Shown: positions 16,232-25,714, counted from the first letter of the stretch. The stretch is 64,000 bases of DNA from Spirulina sp034932185 (GCF_034932185.1 NZ_JAYGHW010000040.1:6857-70856); one strand, 5' to 3'. Numbers and translations are program-made. The notes: generated from the sequence alone by a model not told the origin.

Positions 16232-18151
16232 ATGGTTGATTTTTTATTTGCCACAACCTGGTTAATCCCCATCTACGGACTGATGGGGGCAATCCTCACG
16301 TTGCCTTGGTCCTTAGGGATTATCCGGCGCACCGGCCCCCGGCCTGCGGCCTACCTCAACATCTTGATGACGCTGTTGTCCTTCATCCACGGCTCCATCG
16401 CCTTTGCAGCGGTGTGGCATCAGGGCAACGTCCATCTGGTGTGGCCCTGGCTCCAAGTGGCAGACCTCAACCTCACCCTCACCATTGATCTCTCCCCCGT
16501 CAGCTTGGGAGCCTTAGAGATGGTGACAGGGATTAGCCTCTTGGTACAGATTTATGCCTTGGGCTATATGGAAAAAGATGCCTCCCTAGCTCGGTTTTAC
16601 GGGCTGATGGGCCTTTTTGAGGCGGCTCTAGGGGGCATTGCCATTAGTGACTCCCTGCTGTTGAGCTATATGCTCCTGGAAATCCTCACCCTCTCCACCT
16701 ATCTCCTGGTTGGCTTCTGGTATGCCCAGCCCTTGGTGGTGACGGCGGCGCGGGATGCCTTCTTAACGAAGCGGGTGGGGGATATTATCCTGCTGATGGG
16801 GATTGTGGCCCTATCGAGTTATGGGGAAGGGTTGGATTTTAGTCAGTTGGAGATTTGGGCGGAAAGCTCGACGCTGCCCCCCTTGGCCGCCGCCTTGTTG
16901 GGCCTCTCCCTCATTGCCGGGCCAACGGGGAAATGTGCTCAATTCCCCTTAAACCTTTGGTTGGATGAAGCGATGGAGGGGCCCAACCCGGCGGGGATTA
17001 TGCGTAATTCCGTCGTGGTCAGTGCTGGGGCCTATGTATTAATTAAACTTCAGCCGGTGTTTACCCTTTCCCCCATTTCAGGAAATGTGCTGATTTTGTT
17101 GGGAACGATGACCGCCATCGGGGCTTCGCTGATGGCGATCGCCCAAATCGACATCAAGCGCACCATGTCCCATTCCACCAGTGCCTATCTGGGTTTAGTC
17201 TTCGTCGCGGTGGGATTGGGCCAGGTCGATATTGCCTTTCTCTTACTCTTCACCCATGCCGTCGCCAAAGCCCTGCTGTTCATGACCGTAGGCAGTATCA
17301 TCCTCACCACTAGCAATCAAAATATTACGGAAATGGGCGGCCTTTGGTCACGGATGCCCGCCACCACCACCGGCTACTTAGTCGGGGCAGCGGGATTAAT
17401 CACCCTCTTCCCCCTAGGGGAATTTTGGACAATGCGCCGCTGGTTAGATGGCACTTGGGCCGTTCCCCCCTGGCTATTAGGGGTGATTGTGATTGTTAAC
17501 ATCCTCAACGCCATCAACCTCACCCGCGTTTTTCGCCTCGTCTTTCTAGGGGAACCCCAGGCCAAAACCCGCCGCGCTCCGGAAGTGCAATGGCCCATGG
17601 CTCTGCCCTTGGTGATGATGACGGTGATCACGATCATTGCTAGCATTGTGCCGATTCAATGGCCCTTCTGGCTCAGTCCTTACCCCCCCTTGGATGTGGC
17701 CAGTAATGCGATCCGCGCTAGCGCACCAATCGCCCTTTGGGCCTTGCCAATCCTGATGGCCTCGGGGGGCATCGGCATCTTGATCGGCCTCAACCTCAAA
17801 CTCCAGCGCACCACCGCCCGCCCCACTCAGGTTTATCGTCGCTTCTTCCAAGACCTCTTTGCCTACGATTTTTATGTGGAGCGGCTCTATAAAATTACTG
17901 TGGTCAATGGGGTGGCGGCCCTCTCCCAAATTGCGGTTTGGTGCGATCGCTACATTGTTGATGGGCTGGTGAATCTCGTTGGGTTAGCGACGATCTTTGG
18001 GGGCAGCACGCTCAAATACAATGCTTCCGGTCAATCCCAGTTCTACATCCTGACGATTTTACTGGGGGTGGGGGCATTGTTGTGGTTGATTTTCACGGGC
18101 CAATGGACGCTTGTCACCGAGTTTTGGTCAACGGCGTTCAACGGTGTTTAG
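16232..18151 (+). CDS. ndhF: NDH-1 subunit NdhF of the CO2-uptake type (NdhF3/NdhF4)
   Basis: A 639-residue, multi-helix antiporter-like subunit of the thylakoid NDH-1 complex specialised for CO2 hydration. The conserved proton-channel region is present, including the YMLLEILTLSTYLLVG segment, LTKRVGDIILLMGI, the PLNLWLDEAMEGPNPAGIMRN loop and the lysine-containing DIKRTMSHST. The GPNPAGIMR wording and the downstream CO2 hydration gene mark the CO2-uptake class rather than respiratory NdhF1. NdhF3 versus NdhF4 cannot be settled here. ATG 16232 is preferred to the in-frame TTG at 16223. It is the first gene of ndhF-ndhD-CO2 hydration protein. Confidence 0.92.
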   Translation: MVDFLFATTWLIPIYGLMGAILTLPWSLGIIRRTGPRPAAYLNILMTLLSFIHGSIAFAAVWHQGNVHLVWPWLQVADLNLTLTIDLSPVSLGALEMVTGISLLVQIYALGYMEKDASLARFYGLMGLFEAALGGIAISDSLLLSYMLLEILTLSTYLLVGFWYAQPLVVTAARDAFLTKRVGDIILLMGIVALSSYGEGLDFSQLEIWAESSTLPPLAAALLGLSLIAGPTGKCAQFPLNLWLDEAMEGPNPAGIMRNSVVVSAGAYVLIKLQPVFTLSPISGNVLILLGTMTAIGASLMAIAQIDIKRTMSHSTSAYLGLVFVAVGLGQVDIAFLLLFTHAVAKALLFMTVGSIILTTSNQNITEMGGLWSRMPATTTGYLVGAAGLITLFPLGEFWTMRRWLDGTWAVPPWLLGVIVIVNILNAINLTRVFRLVFLGEPQAKTRRAPEVQWPMALPLVMMTVITIIASIVPIQWPFWLSPYPPLDVASNAIRASAPIALWALPILMASGGIGILIGLNLKLQRTTARPTQVYRRFFQDLFAYDFYVERLYKITVVNGVAALSQIAVWCDRYIVDGLVNLVGLATIFGGSTLKYNASGQSQFYILTILLGVGALLWLIFTGQWTLVTEFWSTAFNGV

Positions 18152-18186
18152 CGGCTTAAGCTTAATTTGATGGAGAAGATGCTGTG

Positions 18187-19719
18187 ATGCTCAGTGCTTT
18201 AGTTTGGATTCCTGTGGTGGGGGCGATCGCCATCCTCCTCTTGCCCCCCACCAGGGGGGAATGGGCCCGCCCTCTGGCCTTAGGGGTAGCGGGTTCTGTC
18301 CTACTCCTCACCCTCCTCCTCAGTTTTGAGTTCGATCCCGCCGCAGTCGCCCCCCAATTTGCTGAACGACTCCCCTGGATTGCGCCCTTGGGGTTGAATT
18401 ACAGCCTAGGGATGGACGGCCTTTCATTTCCCTTAATTTGGCTCAATAGTTTCCTCACCTTAGTCGCCATCTTTGCCACCCGTGGGGATATTCAACGCCC
18501 TCGGCTCTATTACCCCTTGATCCTGCTCCTCAGTACCGGGGCCGCCGGAGCCTTCCTTGCCCAAAATCTCCTCCTCTTCTTCCTCTTTTACGAAATTGAA
18601 ATTGTCCCCCTCTACCTCCTAATCGCCATTTGGGGCGGGAGTCGGCGGGGCTATGCAGCGATGAAGTTTCTGATCTACACGATCGTTTCCGGCATTTTGG
18701 TGCTGGCTGCATTCCTCGGTTTAGTCTGGGCCAGTGGTGCAAAAACCTTTGATTATCAACCCCTGCTTGATCACAACCTACCCCTTGAACTGCAATCCCT
18801 GTTATTAATTGCCCTCTTAGTGGGGGTATTTATTAAAATTCCCATCTTCCCCTTCCACACCTGGCTCCCTGATGCCCATGTGGAGGCCTCCACGCCGGTT
18901 TCTGTACTCCTGGCGGGGGTGTTGCTCAAGTTGGGAACCTATGCCTTGATCAAGTTTGGCGTGGGGTTATTTTTCGACGCTTGGGTAGTGTTGGCCCCCA
19001 GTTTGGCGATTTTGGCGACGATCAGCGCGTTGTATGGGGCCTTTAGTGCGATCGCCCAACAGGACATGAAAAAAGTCGTCGCCTACTCCTCCATCGCCCA
19101 CATGGCCTATATCCTCCTCGCCGCCGCCGCCAGCACTCCCCTGAGCATGACCGCCGCCATTTTTCAAATGGTCAGCCACGGCTTAATTTCCGCCCTCCTC
19201 TTCCTGCTCGTCGGGGTAGTGTATAAAAAAACCGGGACGCGGGATGTTCACCTCTTACAAGGACTACTCAACCCCGAGCGGGGGCTACCAATTACCGGCA
19301 GTTTAATGATCGTCGGCGTGATGGCCAGCGCGGGCCTGCCAGGGATGGTGGGATTCATTGCCGAATTTATGGTCTTTCGTAGCACATTCCCCATCTTTAC
19401 CATCGCCACATTGCTCTGTTTAGTTGGCACAGGCCTAACCGCCGTCTATTTCCTGTTAATGATTAACCGCGTCTTCTTCGGTCGTCTCCCCGATACCCTC
19501 GCCACCATCCCGAAAGTGGCCTTTCGGGATCACCTACCCTCCTTTGTGTTAACCCTGCTGCTGATCCTCTTTGGCTTACAACCCAGTTGGGTCGTGCGGT
19601 GGAGCGAAACCCAAGCCACGAACTTTATCCTTAGCCCCGCCTTACGCCCCCCTTCCCCCTCCCTACTTTCTACTTCCCACTCCCCACTTCCCACGCCCTA
19701 CTTCCCCCCTCCCCTCTAA
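18187..19719 (+). CDS. ndhD: NDH-1 subunit NdhD of the CO2-uptake type (NdhD3/NdhD4)
   Basis: A 510-residue proton-pumping membrane subunit of the CO2-uptake NDH-1 complex. Family landmarks are the LFYEIEIVPLYLLIAIWGG channel segment with its conserved glutamate, PIFPFHTWLPDAHVEASTPVSV, QQDMKKVVAYSSIAHM and GLPGMVGFIAEFMVF. ATG 18187 follows a GTG at 18184; a GGAG lies 11 bases upstream of the ATG. The final 25 or so residues (PPSPSLLSTSHSPLPTPYF and so on) are not NdhD sequence: they are translated from a low-complexity C/T/A tract also found between other genes here. The next gene starts 2 bases on. Confidence 0.92.
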   Translation: MLSALVWIPVVGAIAILLLPPTRGEWARPLALGVAGSVLLLTLLLSFEFDPAAVAPQFAERLPWIAPLGLNYSLGMDGLSFPLIWLNSFLTLVAIFATRGDIQRPRLYYPLILLLSTGAAGAFLAQNLLLFFLFYEIEIVPLYLLIAIWGGSRRGYAAMKFLIYTIVSGILVLAAFLGLVWASGAKTFDYQPLLDHNLPLELQSLLLIALLVGVFIKIPIFPFHTWLPDAHVEASTPVSVLLAGVLLKLGTYALIKFGVGLFFDAWVVLAPSLAILATISALYGAFSAIAQQDMKKVVAYSSIAHMAYILLAAAASTPLSMTAAIFQMVSHGLISALLFLLVGVVYKKTGTRDVHLLQGLLNPERGLPITGSLMIVGVMASAGLPGMVGFIAEFMVFRSTFPIFTIATLLCLVGTGLTAVYFLLMINRVFFGRLPDTLATIPKVAFRDHLPSFVLTLLLILFGLQPSWVVRWSETQATNFILSPALRPPSPSLLSTSHSPLPTPYFPPPL

Positions 19720-19721
19720 CT

Positions 19722-20849
19722 ATGCTTACCACCCTCCAACCCCCCATTCAACTCAACATCGAAAACCTGATCACCCGCCTGGAATCGGGTGAGGCCCTGC
19801 TGCGGGATACGCCGCAAAACTTGGTGGAAGTGGTGGGGATTCTCAAAAGCTACGGTGTGGTTTTAGATGCCTATTCCAATAATTTGATTTATATTGCTGA
19901 CCATCAGTTTTTGCGACTGTTTCCCTTTTTTAAATATTGCAATGGCGATCGCTCCCTAGCCCGATTAAAAAAACATTGGTGGCACGATCGCATTAACTAT
20001 GAATATGCCGAATATTGCATGAAAGCGATGTTTTGGCATGGGGGGGGCAAGTTGGATCAATTTTTAGATAGTCCAGAATTTAGCCAATTAGCGGAACAAG
20101 CTATCCGCGCCCGCTGGCAAGGCAACCCTGCCCTTCTCACGCTCCATCGCATTTTCCCCAACTACCTCCCGGAACAGGTGCGGCAATTGTGTTATTACAG
20201 CGCCTTGGGGCAGTTTTGGCGGGTGATGAGTGATATTTTTATCAACCTTTCCGATGCCTATGATCGCGGCGAAATTGCCAATATTCCCGCCGTGGTTGCC
20301 TTTATTTTGGCGGGCTTAGTTGCCGATGCGGGGCGGCCCATCCATTACACCGTTGCCATCAAGGGGCAACCCTATGATCTTCTGCCCCCCTCCCAAGGTT
20401 TAACATTCCTGATGGATGTGGCAGTTCCCTATGTAGAGGCGGTCTTTTTCCGAGGAACCCCCTTCCCCGGCACCGTTTCCTACAATGCCCAAGCCTATCA
20501 AATCCCCCAAGGGCAAGACCAATTTGCCTATGGCGCACTCTACGCCGACCCCCTCCCCATCGGTGGCTCCGGCATTCCCCCCACGCTACTGATGCAGGAT
20601 ATGCGCCATTTTTTGCCGGAATATCTCCATGCCATCTACCGGCAACGGCTACGACAGGAGGATGATCTCCGGGTGCAAATCTGCGAAAGTTTCCAAAAAT
20701 CGATGTTTTGCGTCACCACGGCTGCGATCCAGGGCCTCGCGCCCCATCCCCTCAACACCACCGACCCCACAGAGCGGGCCGCCAATCGCCTCTATCTCAA
20801 GGGTTGGCTGCGGCGGTTACGGGAATCGCGTTTGGTGCGGATGGCTTGA
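19722..20849 (+). CDS. CO2 hydration protein (ChpX/ChpY, CupA/CupB family)
   Basis: A 375-residue protein that, bound to the NdhF/NdhD module, is thought to convert CO2 to bicarbonate at the cytosolic face of the thylakoid NDH-1MS complex, probably with a zinc site. Family sequence is clear throughout: YSNNLIYIADHQFLRLFPF, HWWHDRINYEYAEYCMKAM, PNYLPEQVRQLCYYSALGQF, VPYVEAVFFRGTPFPGTVSY and RAANRLYLKGWLRRLRESRL. The length is nearer CupB than the longer CupA, and no cupS follows, hinting at the NDH-1MS' type; not certain. The stop is 24 bases from the convergent SulP gene. Confidence 0.9.
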   Translation: MLTTLQPPIQLNIENLITRLESGEALLRDTPQNLVEVVGILKSYGVVLDAYSNNLIYIADHQFLRLFPFFKYCNGDRSLARLKKHWWHDRINYEYAEYCMKAMFWHGGGKLDQFLDSPEFSQLAEQAIRARWQGNPALLTLHRIFPNYLPEQVRQLCYYSALGQFWRVMSDIFINLSDAYDRGEIANIPAVVAFILAGLVADAGRPIHYTVAIKGQPYDLLPPSQGLTFLMDVAVPYVEAVFFRGTPFPGTVSYNAQAYQIPQGQDQFAYGALYADPLPIGGSGIPPTLLMQDMRHFLPEYLHAIYRQRLRQEDDLRVQICESFQKSMFCVTTAAIQGLAPHPLNTTDPTERAANRLYLKGWLRRLRESRLVRMA

Positions 20850-20873
20850 GGAGGAATGAGCGCAAAAGCTTCT

Positions 20874-22625
20874 CTATCCTCTCTCCTCCCCTGAATTAGC
20901 ACTGAGTTGGCAGTCAAAGCTGGCCATGGCAGCGGCGGCGGAGAGGAAAAGGCGATCGCGCCCTAAGCGATCAATAAACCCAATGCGCTCTAACCCATCC
21001 ATCACTGGCCCTTTAACATCGGATAAATATAAGGTGACTCCTAAATTTTCTAAGGTTTGGATCAATCGCTCTAGGGTATCTAAGGCACTGCCATCAATGA
21101 AATTGATCCCACTACAAACTAAGAGGAGTTTTTCGATCTTGGGGGAAGTGGCGATCGCATTTAATAAGCTTGTCTCCAATACTTTTGTATTGGCAAAATA
21201 CAAACTTTCATCAATGCGAATCGCCAAGACCTCGGCACAGGTTAAGACGGCATGGCGTTTAATATTGCGGAATTGCTCCGTTTCTCCTAAACGGCCCACA
21301 ATGGCAATGTGAGGATGGCTGGTGCGCCAAAGGTAGAGGATGATGGCGAACCCGATCCCCACTAAAATCCCCGACTCAATGCCCACAAATAACACCCCCG
21401 CAAATGTCACGATAAACGCCCAGGCATCTCTAGGGTTATACCGCCACAATTTCAGCAAGGTTTTAAGATCAATGAGCTTAATAACTGCCATGCAAATCAT
21501 GGCAGCTAAACAGGCTTGGGGGACATAAAAAAACAGCGGCGTGAGGAATAATGCCGTGAGCAGAATCACGCCAGCGGTAATGATAGAGGCTAACCCTGTC
21601 CGCGCTCCCGCCGCAAAATTCACCACTGACCGACTCAACCCCCCGGCCACACAATACCCCCCCGCAAAGGCTGTCCCTACATTGGCTAACCCCACGGCAA
21701 TTAATTCCTGATCGGCTTCGATGGTTTGTTGCCGTTGACGGGCGAGGACTTGGCCGGTGGAAAAGCTTTCAATGAAGCTGATGAAGGCGAGGGTGAGGGC
21801 TAGGGGGAGGAGGGTGAGGAGGCGATCGCCCGTGATTAACGGCATTGTCCAATGGGGCGGCCCGGCGGGAATGCTGCCCACAACGGCCACCCCCTGTTGA
21901 TCTAAGCGCAACGCCGCCACCAATACCGTCCCCACCACCATCACCCCTAGGGGGACTCCCTTGGTCAGGGGCAGGGCGGCGATCTCGCTGACCCCGCGTT
22001 TTTGAAGCCAGCGGGCAAAGGGTTGATTCCCGGCCCAAAGGAGGGCGATCGCCCCCAGGCTCATGGCCAGCGTCACCCCTTGGGTTTGCCCCACATGGCC
22101 CAGGGTTGCCACCAAGAGGGAGAAAAAGCCATCGGTGGAGCCGAATTTAATCCCCAATAAATGCCGCACTTGACTGAGGGCAATGGTTACAGATGCGGCA
22201 CTGGTAAAGCCGGCCATAACGCTACTACTGACAAAATTCACCAACAGTCCCAACCGCAACACCCCCATGAGGATCTGAATTGCCCCCACCAAGAGGGCTG
22301 CGGTGATGGCCAGGCTGATGTAGTCGGCACTATCGGGGGCAACGATGACGCTTAAACCGGCGGCGAGGAGGATGGAATCGAGGGCAACGGGGCCCACGGA
22401 GAGGGCGCGGCTCGTGCCAAATAGGGCATAGATCAAGGGGGCAGCAATGGCACTATAAAGGCCAATTTTAGGCGGGAGGCCAGCAAGGAGGGCGTAGGCC
22501 ATAGCTTGGGGAATGAGCAGGCCCGCAACAATCAGGCCTGCGGTGAGGTCGGCTACCAAGTCCGGAGGATGGTAATGGCGGCCCCAATCTAAAATGGGCA
22601 ACCAACGGGAGAGGCGATCGCGCAT
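20874..22625 (-). CDS. SulP family anion transporter with STAS domain
   Basis: A 583-residue SLC26/SulP membrane transporter. About 12-14 hydrophobic helices fill residues 20-420, with the family signature LTAGLIVAGLLIPQAMAYAL, LPPKIGLYSAIAAPLIYALFG and SVGPVALDSILL near the start. A cytosolic STAS domain occupies about 440-570 (VLAIRIDESLYFANTK, CSGINFIDGSALDTLERLI). SulP proteins carry sulfate, bicarbonate or other anions. Its place beside CO2-uptake genes suggests bicarbonate, but the N-terminal helices read like sulfate-permease-type SulP rather than the sodium-dependent BicA I know, so the substrate is left open. Confidence 0.88.
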   Translation of the reverse strand: MRDRLSRWLPILDWGRHYHPPDLVADLTAGLIVAGLLIPQAMAYALLAGLPPKIGLYSAIAAPLIYALFGTSRALSVGPVALDSILLAAGLSVIVAPDSADYISLAITAALLVGAIQILMGVLRLGLLVNFVSSSVMAGFTSAASVTIALSQVRHLLGIKFGSTDGFFSLLVATLGHVGQTQGVTLAMSLGAIALLWAGNQPFARWLQKRGVSEIAALPLTKGVPLGVMVVGTVLVAALRLDQQGVAVVGSIPAGPPHWTMPLITGDRLLTLLPLALTLAFISFIESFSTGQVLARQRQQTIEADQELIAVGLANVGTAFAGGYCVAGGLSRSVVNFAAGARTGLASIITAGVILLTALFLTPLFFYVPQACLAAMICMAVIKLIDLKTLLKLWRYNPRDAWAFIVTFAGVLFVGIESGILVGIGFAIILYLWRTSHPHIAIVGRLGETEQFRNIKRHAVLTCAEVLAIRIDESLYFANTKVLETSLLNAIATSPKIEKLLLVCSGINFIDGSALDTLERLIQTLENLGVTLYLSDVKGPVMDGLERIGFIDRLGRDRLFLSAAAAMASFDCQLSANSGEERG

Positions 22626-22743
22626 CGAAAAGGATCAATAATTCTACTCTCTCACTATACAGTAATATGATTGTCAGCTAGAGCGATTAATCACCTGCTG
22701 CCCATGGGTTAGGGGGCAGACTGAAGTCCGCACTATCAACAAA

Positions 22744-22794
22744 ACCCATTCCCCATTCCCTGTTCCCCATTCCCCCCAACCCCTACAATAAACT
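22744..22794 (+). repeat. Low-complexity C/T/A tract (CCCATTCCC repeats)
   Basis: A run of imperfect CCCATTCCC / TTCCCCATT units lies in the gap between the SulP and DUF2237 genes. Related tracts occur at about 19655-19718, 54867-54921 and 55526-55565. Confidence 0.7.
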
Positions 22795-22818
22795 ACGGTA
22801 TTGAGCAATTGATCAGCA

Positions 22819-23190
22819 ATGACAGACGCAACAAACGTTTTAGGTCGCCCCTTGGAATTGTGCTGTGGTGCGCCACGGACGGGGTTTTATCGGGATGGAT
22901 TTTGTCACACGGGGCCGGAGGATCGGGGCCGCCATTTGGTTTGTGCAGAGATGACGGAGGAGTTTTTAGAGTTTACCCAACGGGTGGGGAATGATTTGAG
23001 TACGCCCCGGCCGGAGTTTAATTTTCCGGGGTTGAAGCCGGGCGATCGCTGGTGTTTGTGTGCGGCGCGGTGGCAGGAAGCCCTCGATGCGGGGATGGCT
23101 CCGCCGGTGATTTTAGCCGCTACCCATGAGAATGCCCTCGATTTAATTTCTTTGGATGACCTCACCCGCTACGCGCTGCCGGTGGGTTAG
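22819..23190 (+). CDS. DUF2237 family protein
   Basis: A 123-residue protein of the widespread DUF2237 family, of unknown function. The diagnostic order is complete: NVLGRPLELCCGAPRTGFYRDG, CHTGPEDRGRHLVCA, EFTQRVGNDLSTPRPEFNFPGLKPGDRWCLCAARWQEA and a C-terminal ATHENALDLI. It keeps the conserved cysteine pairs (CC, CxC) and many polar residues, with no signal peptide or membrane segment. ATG 22819 fits the family's length. It is preceded by a low-complexity C/T/A tract and followed by a dispersed palindrome at 23196. Confidence 0.88.
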   Translation: MTDATNVLGRPLELCCGAPRTGFYRDGFCHTGPEDRGRHLVCAEMTEEFLEFTQRVGNDLSTPRPEFNFPGLKPGDRWCLCAARWQEALDAGMAPPVILAATHENALDLISLDDLTRYALPVG

Positions 23191-23195
23191 GGTCA

Positions 23196-23219
23196 GGGCG
23201 AAAAATGTTTCGCCCCTAC
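23196..23219. repeat. Dispersed palindrome, GGGGCGAAAAATTTTTCGCCCC family
   Basis: The sequence GGGCGAAAAATGTTTCGCCC continues CTAC. It is one of at least seven related copies in the window (others at 42310, 42340, 42866, 44478, 51132 and 51936). It lies 5 bases past the DUF2237 stop and could act as a bidirectional hairpin. Confidence 0.7.
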
Positions 23220-23301
23220 GTCCTGTTACATAAACTGTAACAAGCCCTGCATTTCCCGCCATCCAAAGCCATACTAGGAGCCAATTGCTGTAGAGGTGAA
23301 G

Positions 23302-24168
23302 ATGGTTAAGGATGCGCGAATTGCACAGATGGGCTTTTTAGCCCTGTTTTTACTTTTAGGATTGATGACCCGTGATTGGACGCTGCGGCCCGAACTGTTG
23401 GCCACGGTGGGGATTAGTTGTTTAGGAACCCAATGGCTCACCCGTAATCTGATCCCCCGCTGGCGGCGTTACCCTGGGCTGACGGAAAACCCACCGGAAC
23501 TTTTACGCTGGTGGCAGATTCCCGGCTGGCAAAGTGCGGTGATTACGGCGTTGGGGCTGTGTTTGCTGTTGCGGGGTAATGACTATACAACGATGGCCCT
23601 GGCCGGTTGTGGGGCGATCGCCAGTAAATCCCTCTTTCGCATTCACGATAAACATTTCTTTAACCCCGCTAACTTTGGCATTATCCTCGCTTTGCTGTTA
23701 ACCCCTGATGCTTGGGTATCCCCAGGACAATGGGGAACCCAGGCTTGGTATTTCCTTGTGTTTATTGCGGCGGGGGGGATTGTGCTGCGCTGGGTGGGGC
23801 GTTGGGATACCTCGATGGTGTTTTTGGGAACCTATGCGGCTTTGGAGGCGGTGCGGACTTTGGTGTTGGGTTGGACGCTGGATGTTTACACTCATAAGTT
23901 AATGAGCGGCAGCCTGCTGCTGTTTGCGCTGTTTATGGTCACAGATCCCCGCTCCATTCCCAACGCGAAACAGGCCCGCTGGATTTGGGCGGGGGCGATC
24001 GCCTGGCTGACGTTCCTGTTTCAAGAACAGTTATTTATCTCCACGGGGATGTTTTGGGCCTTATTTTTGCTCGCTCCCCTCACCCCCTTGTTGGATTTCC
24101 TCTGGTCTGCCCCCCGGTTTACCTGGGATCGCTTGGGCCGGGGCTTCTCCCTCAAACAATCCCTTTAA
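23302..24168 (+). CDS. RnfD/NqrB-like integral membrane protein
   Basis: A 288-residue membrane protein with about eight to nine hydrophobic segments and the hallmark loops of the RnfD/NqrB family: KSLFRIHDKHFFNPANFGI and SGSLLLFALFMVTDPRSIPN. In true RnfD a threonine of the similar loop carries covalent FMN; the residues here differ and flavinylation is not assured. Cyanobacteria lack a full Rnf complex, so this is a stand-alone relative. ATG 23302 is preferred because GAGG lies 5 bases upstream; GTG 23296 is the alternative. A DUF2330 secreted protein follows 28 bases later, a pairing that may be functional. Confidence 0.78.
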   Translation: MVKDARIAQMGFLALFLLLGLMTRDWTLRPELLATVGISCLGTQWLTRNLIPRWRRYPGLTENPPELLRWWQIPGWQSAVITALGLCLLLRGNDYTTMALAGCGAIASKSLFRIHDKHFFNPANFGIILALLLTPDAWVSPGQWGTQAWYFLVFIAAGGIVLRWVGRWDTSMVFLGTYAALEAVRTLVLGWTLDVYTHKLMSGSLLLFALFMVTDPRSIPNAKQARWIWAGAIAWLTFLFQEQLFISTGMFWALFLLAPLTPLLDFLWSAPRFTWDRLGRGFSLKQSL

Positions 24169-24196
24169 CCGTGTTAATTCCTCACCCAATTGGATT

Positions 24197-25570
24197 ATGA
24201 ACATCAAACTCAATGCTTTGGGGAAAAAGGCGATCGCCCTCCTCCTCACCTGCTGCCTATTTTTAGGCATCACCCCTTCGGCCCTCGCCTTTTGCGGCTT
24301 CTTCGTTGCCCAAGCCGATAGTGATTTATTTAACGAAGCCTCCCAGGTGATTATTGTCCGGGATGGCGATCGCACCGTCCTCACCATGGCCAATGATTAT
24401 CAGGGGGAAGTGGAGGATTTTGCCCTGGTTGTCCCTGTCCCGGTGTTATTACAAGAGGATCAGGTGAATGTGGGGGATCCGGAAATTTTAAAACGCTTGG
24501 ATGAATACAGTGCGCCCCGGTTGGTGGAATATTTCGACAGTAACCCCTGCGATATTCCCATGCCCCGCTCCGCCCCGATGCCCGCCCCCGCTGCCATGGA
24601 AGCGGACAGTGTGGGCCGGACGCAAAGCGATCGCTCCCTCGGTGTCACCATTGAGGCGGAATTTAGCGTTGGCGAATACGATATTTTGATCCTCAGCGCT
24701 CAAGAATCCAGCGGTTTAGAAACCTGGTTGCGACAAAATAACTACCAAATTCCCACGGGGGCCAGTGCCGTTTTACAGCCCTATATTCGCCAAAACTTTA
24801 AATTCTTTGTAGCCAAAGTTAACCTAGAGGAATTTAAAGCCGGAGAATCCCAAAAATTACGCCCCCTGATGATGGCCTATGAATCGCCCCGGTTCATGTT
24901 GCCCATCCGGTTAGGAATGCTCAACGCCCAAGGAGATCAGGATTTAATTGTTTATCTCCTCACCCGGAGCGGTCAAGTGGAATTAACCAACTATCGCACC
25001 GTTAAAATTCCCTCAGAATTTGATGTGCCGGAATTTGTTGAGGATGAATTTTCTGATTTTTACAAAGCGGCATTCCAAAAAGCCTATGAGCAGGAGCGGA
25101 AGGAAGTGGGCTTTTTAGAATATGCCTGGGATATGTCCTGGTGTGACCCCTGTGCCGCCAATCCCCTCACGCCGGAGGAGTTGCGCAAAGCGGGGGTGTT
25201 TTGGCTTGGGGAAAGTAGCGCCGATCCAAGGCGGATTGATCCCTTTAATGGGGGGGCAGTGGATGCCTTTATCACCCGTTTACACGTTCGCTATAGCCGC
25301 GATCGCTTCCCTGAGGATCTCGCCTTCCAAGCCACCGGCAACCGCCAAAACTTCCAAGGCCGCTATATTATCCGCCGTCCCTATCGGGGGGAAATGAACT
25401 GTGCCGCAGCGGCGGATTATCGGGCCCAGGTGCGCGATCGCCAAGAACAGGAAGCCCACCAATTAGCCACCGTCACCGGCTGGCGCAAAACCGACGTATT
25501 CGGCAAAATTGACTGGTTCACCGAACCCACAGAGCGCCAGCCCTGGTGGCGAAATCTTTGGCGGCGCTAA
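24197..25570 (+). CDS. DUF2330 family exported protein
   Basis: A 457-residue protein of unknown function with a clear N-terminal signal peptide (KKAIALLLTCCLFLGITPSALA, cleavage near residue 31), so it is exported. The mature protein opens with CGFFVAQADSDLFNEASQVI, then RDGDRTVLTMANDYQGEVED, the DUF2330 signature. Several conserved cysteines (CGFF, NPCD, WCDPCAANPL, MNCAA) suggest disulfides in the periplasm. LGVTIEAEFSVGEYDILILS and LRLGML-type strands follow mid-protein. The RnfD-like gene directly upstream suggests a joint membrane/periplasm role; this is inferred from position only. Confidence 0.85.
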   Translation: MNIKLNALGKKAIALLLTCCLFLGITPSALAFCGFFVAQADSDLFNEASQVIIVRDGDRTVLTMANDYQGEVEDFALVVPVPVLLQEDQVNVGDPEILKRLDEYSAPRLVEYFDSNPCDIPMPRSAPMPAPAAMEADSVGRTQSDRSLGVTIEAEFSVGEYDILILSAQESSGLETWLRQNNYQIPTGASAVLQPYIRQNFKFFVAKVNLEEFKAGESQKLRPLMMAYESPRFMLPIRLGMLNAQGDQDLIVYLLTRSGQVELTNYRTVKIPSEFDVPEFVEDEFSDFYKAAFQKAYEQERKEVGFLEYAWDMSWCDPCAANPLTPEELRKAGVFWLGESSADPRRIDPFNGGAVDAFITRLHVRYSRDRFPEDLAFQATGNRQNFQGRYIIRRPYRGEMNCAAAADYRAQVRDRQEQEAHQLATVTGWRKTDVFGKIDWFTEPTERQPWWRNLWRR

Positions 25571-25714
25571 CCCTCCCATCGGAGAGCCAAGGGGAGAGCG
25601 TCTATTTTTCTGCCGTAAAAGTTATAGTACGGGATAATCCCAGATTTCAGGGGTGGGGCCATCACCCCACAATGAAATCTAGGGATTTCCCCACCTTTGC
25701 GAGGAATAACCCCA

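Noticed and set aside
20874..22625. Calling the SulP transporter BicA
   Set aside because: Position suggests it, but the N-terminal helices differ from the BicA sequence I know, so only the family is given.
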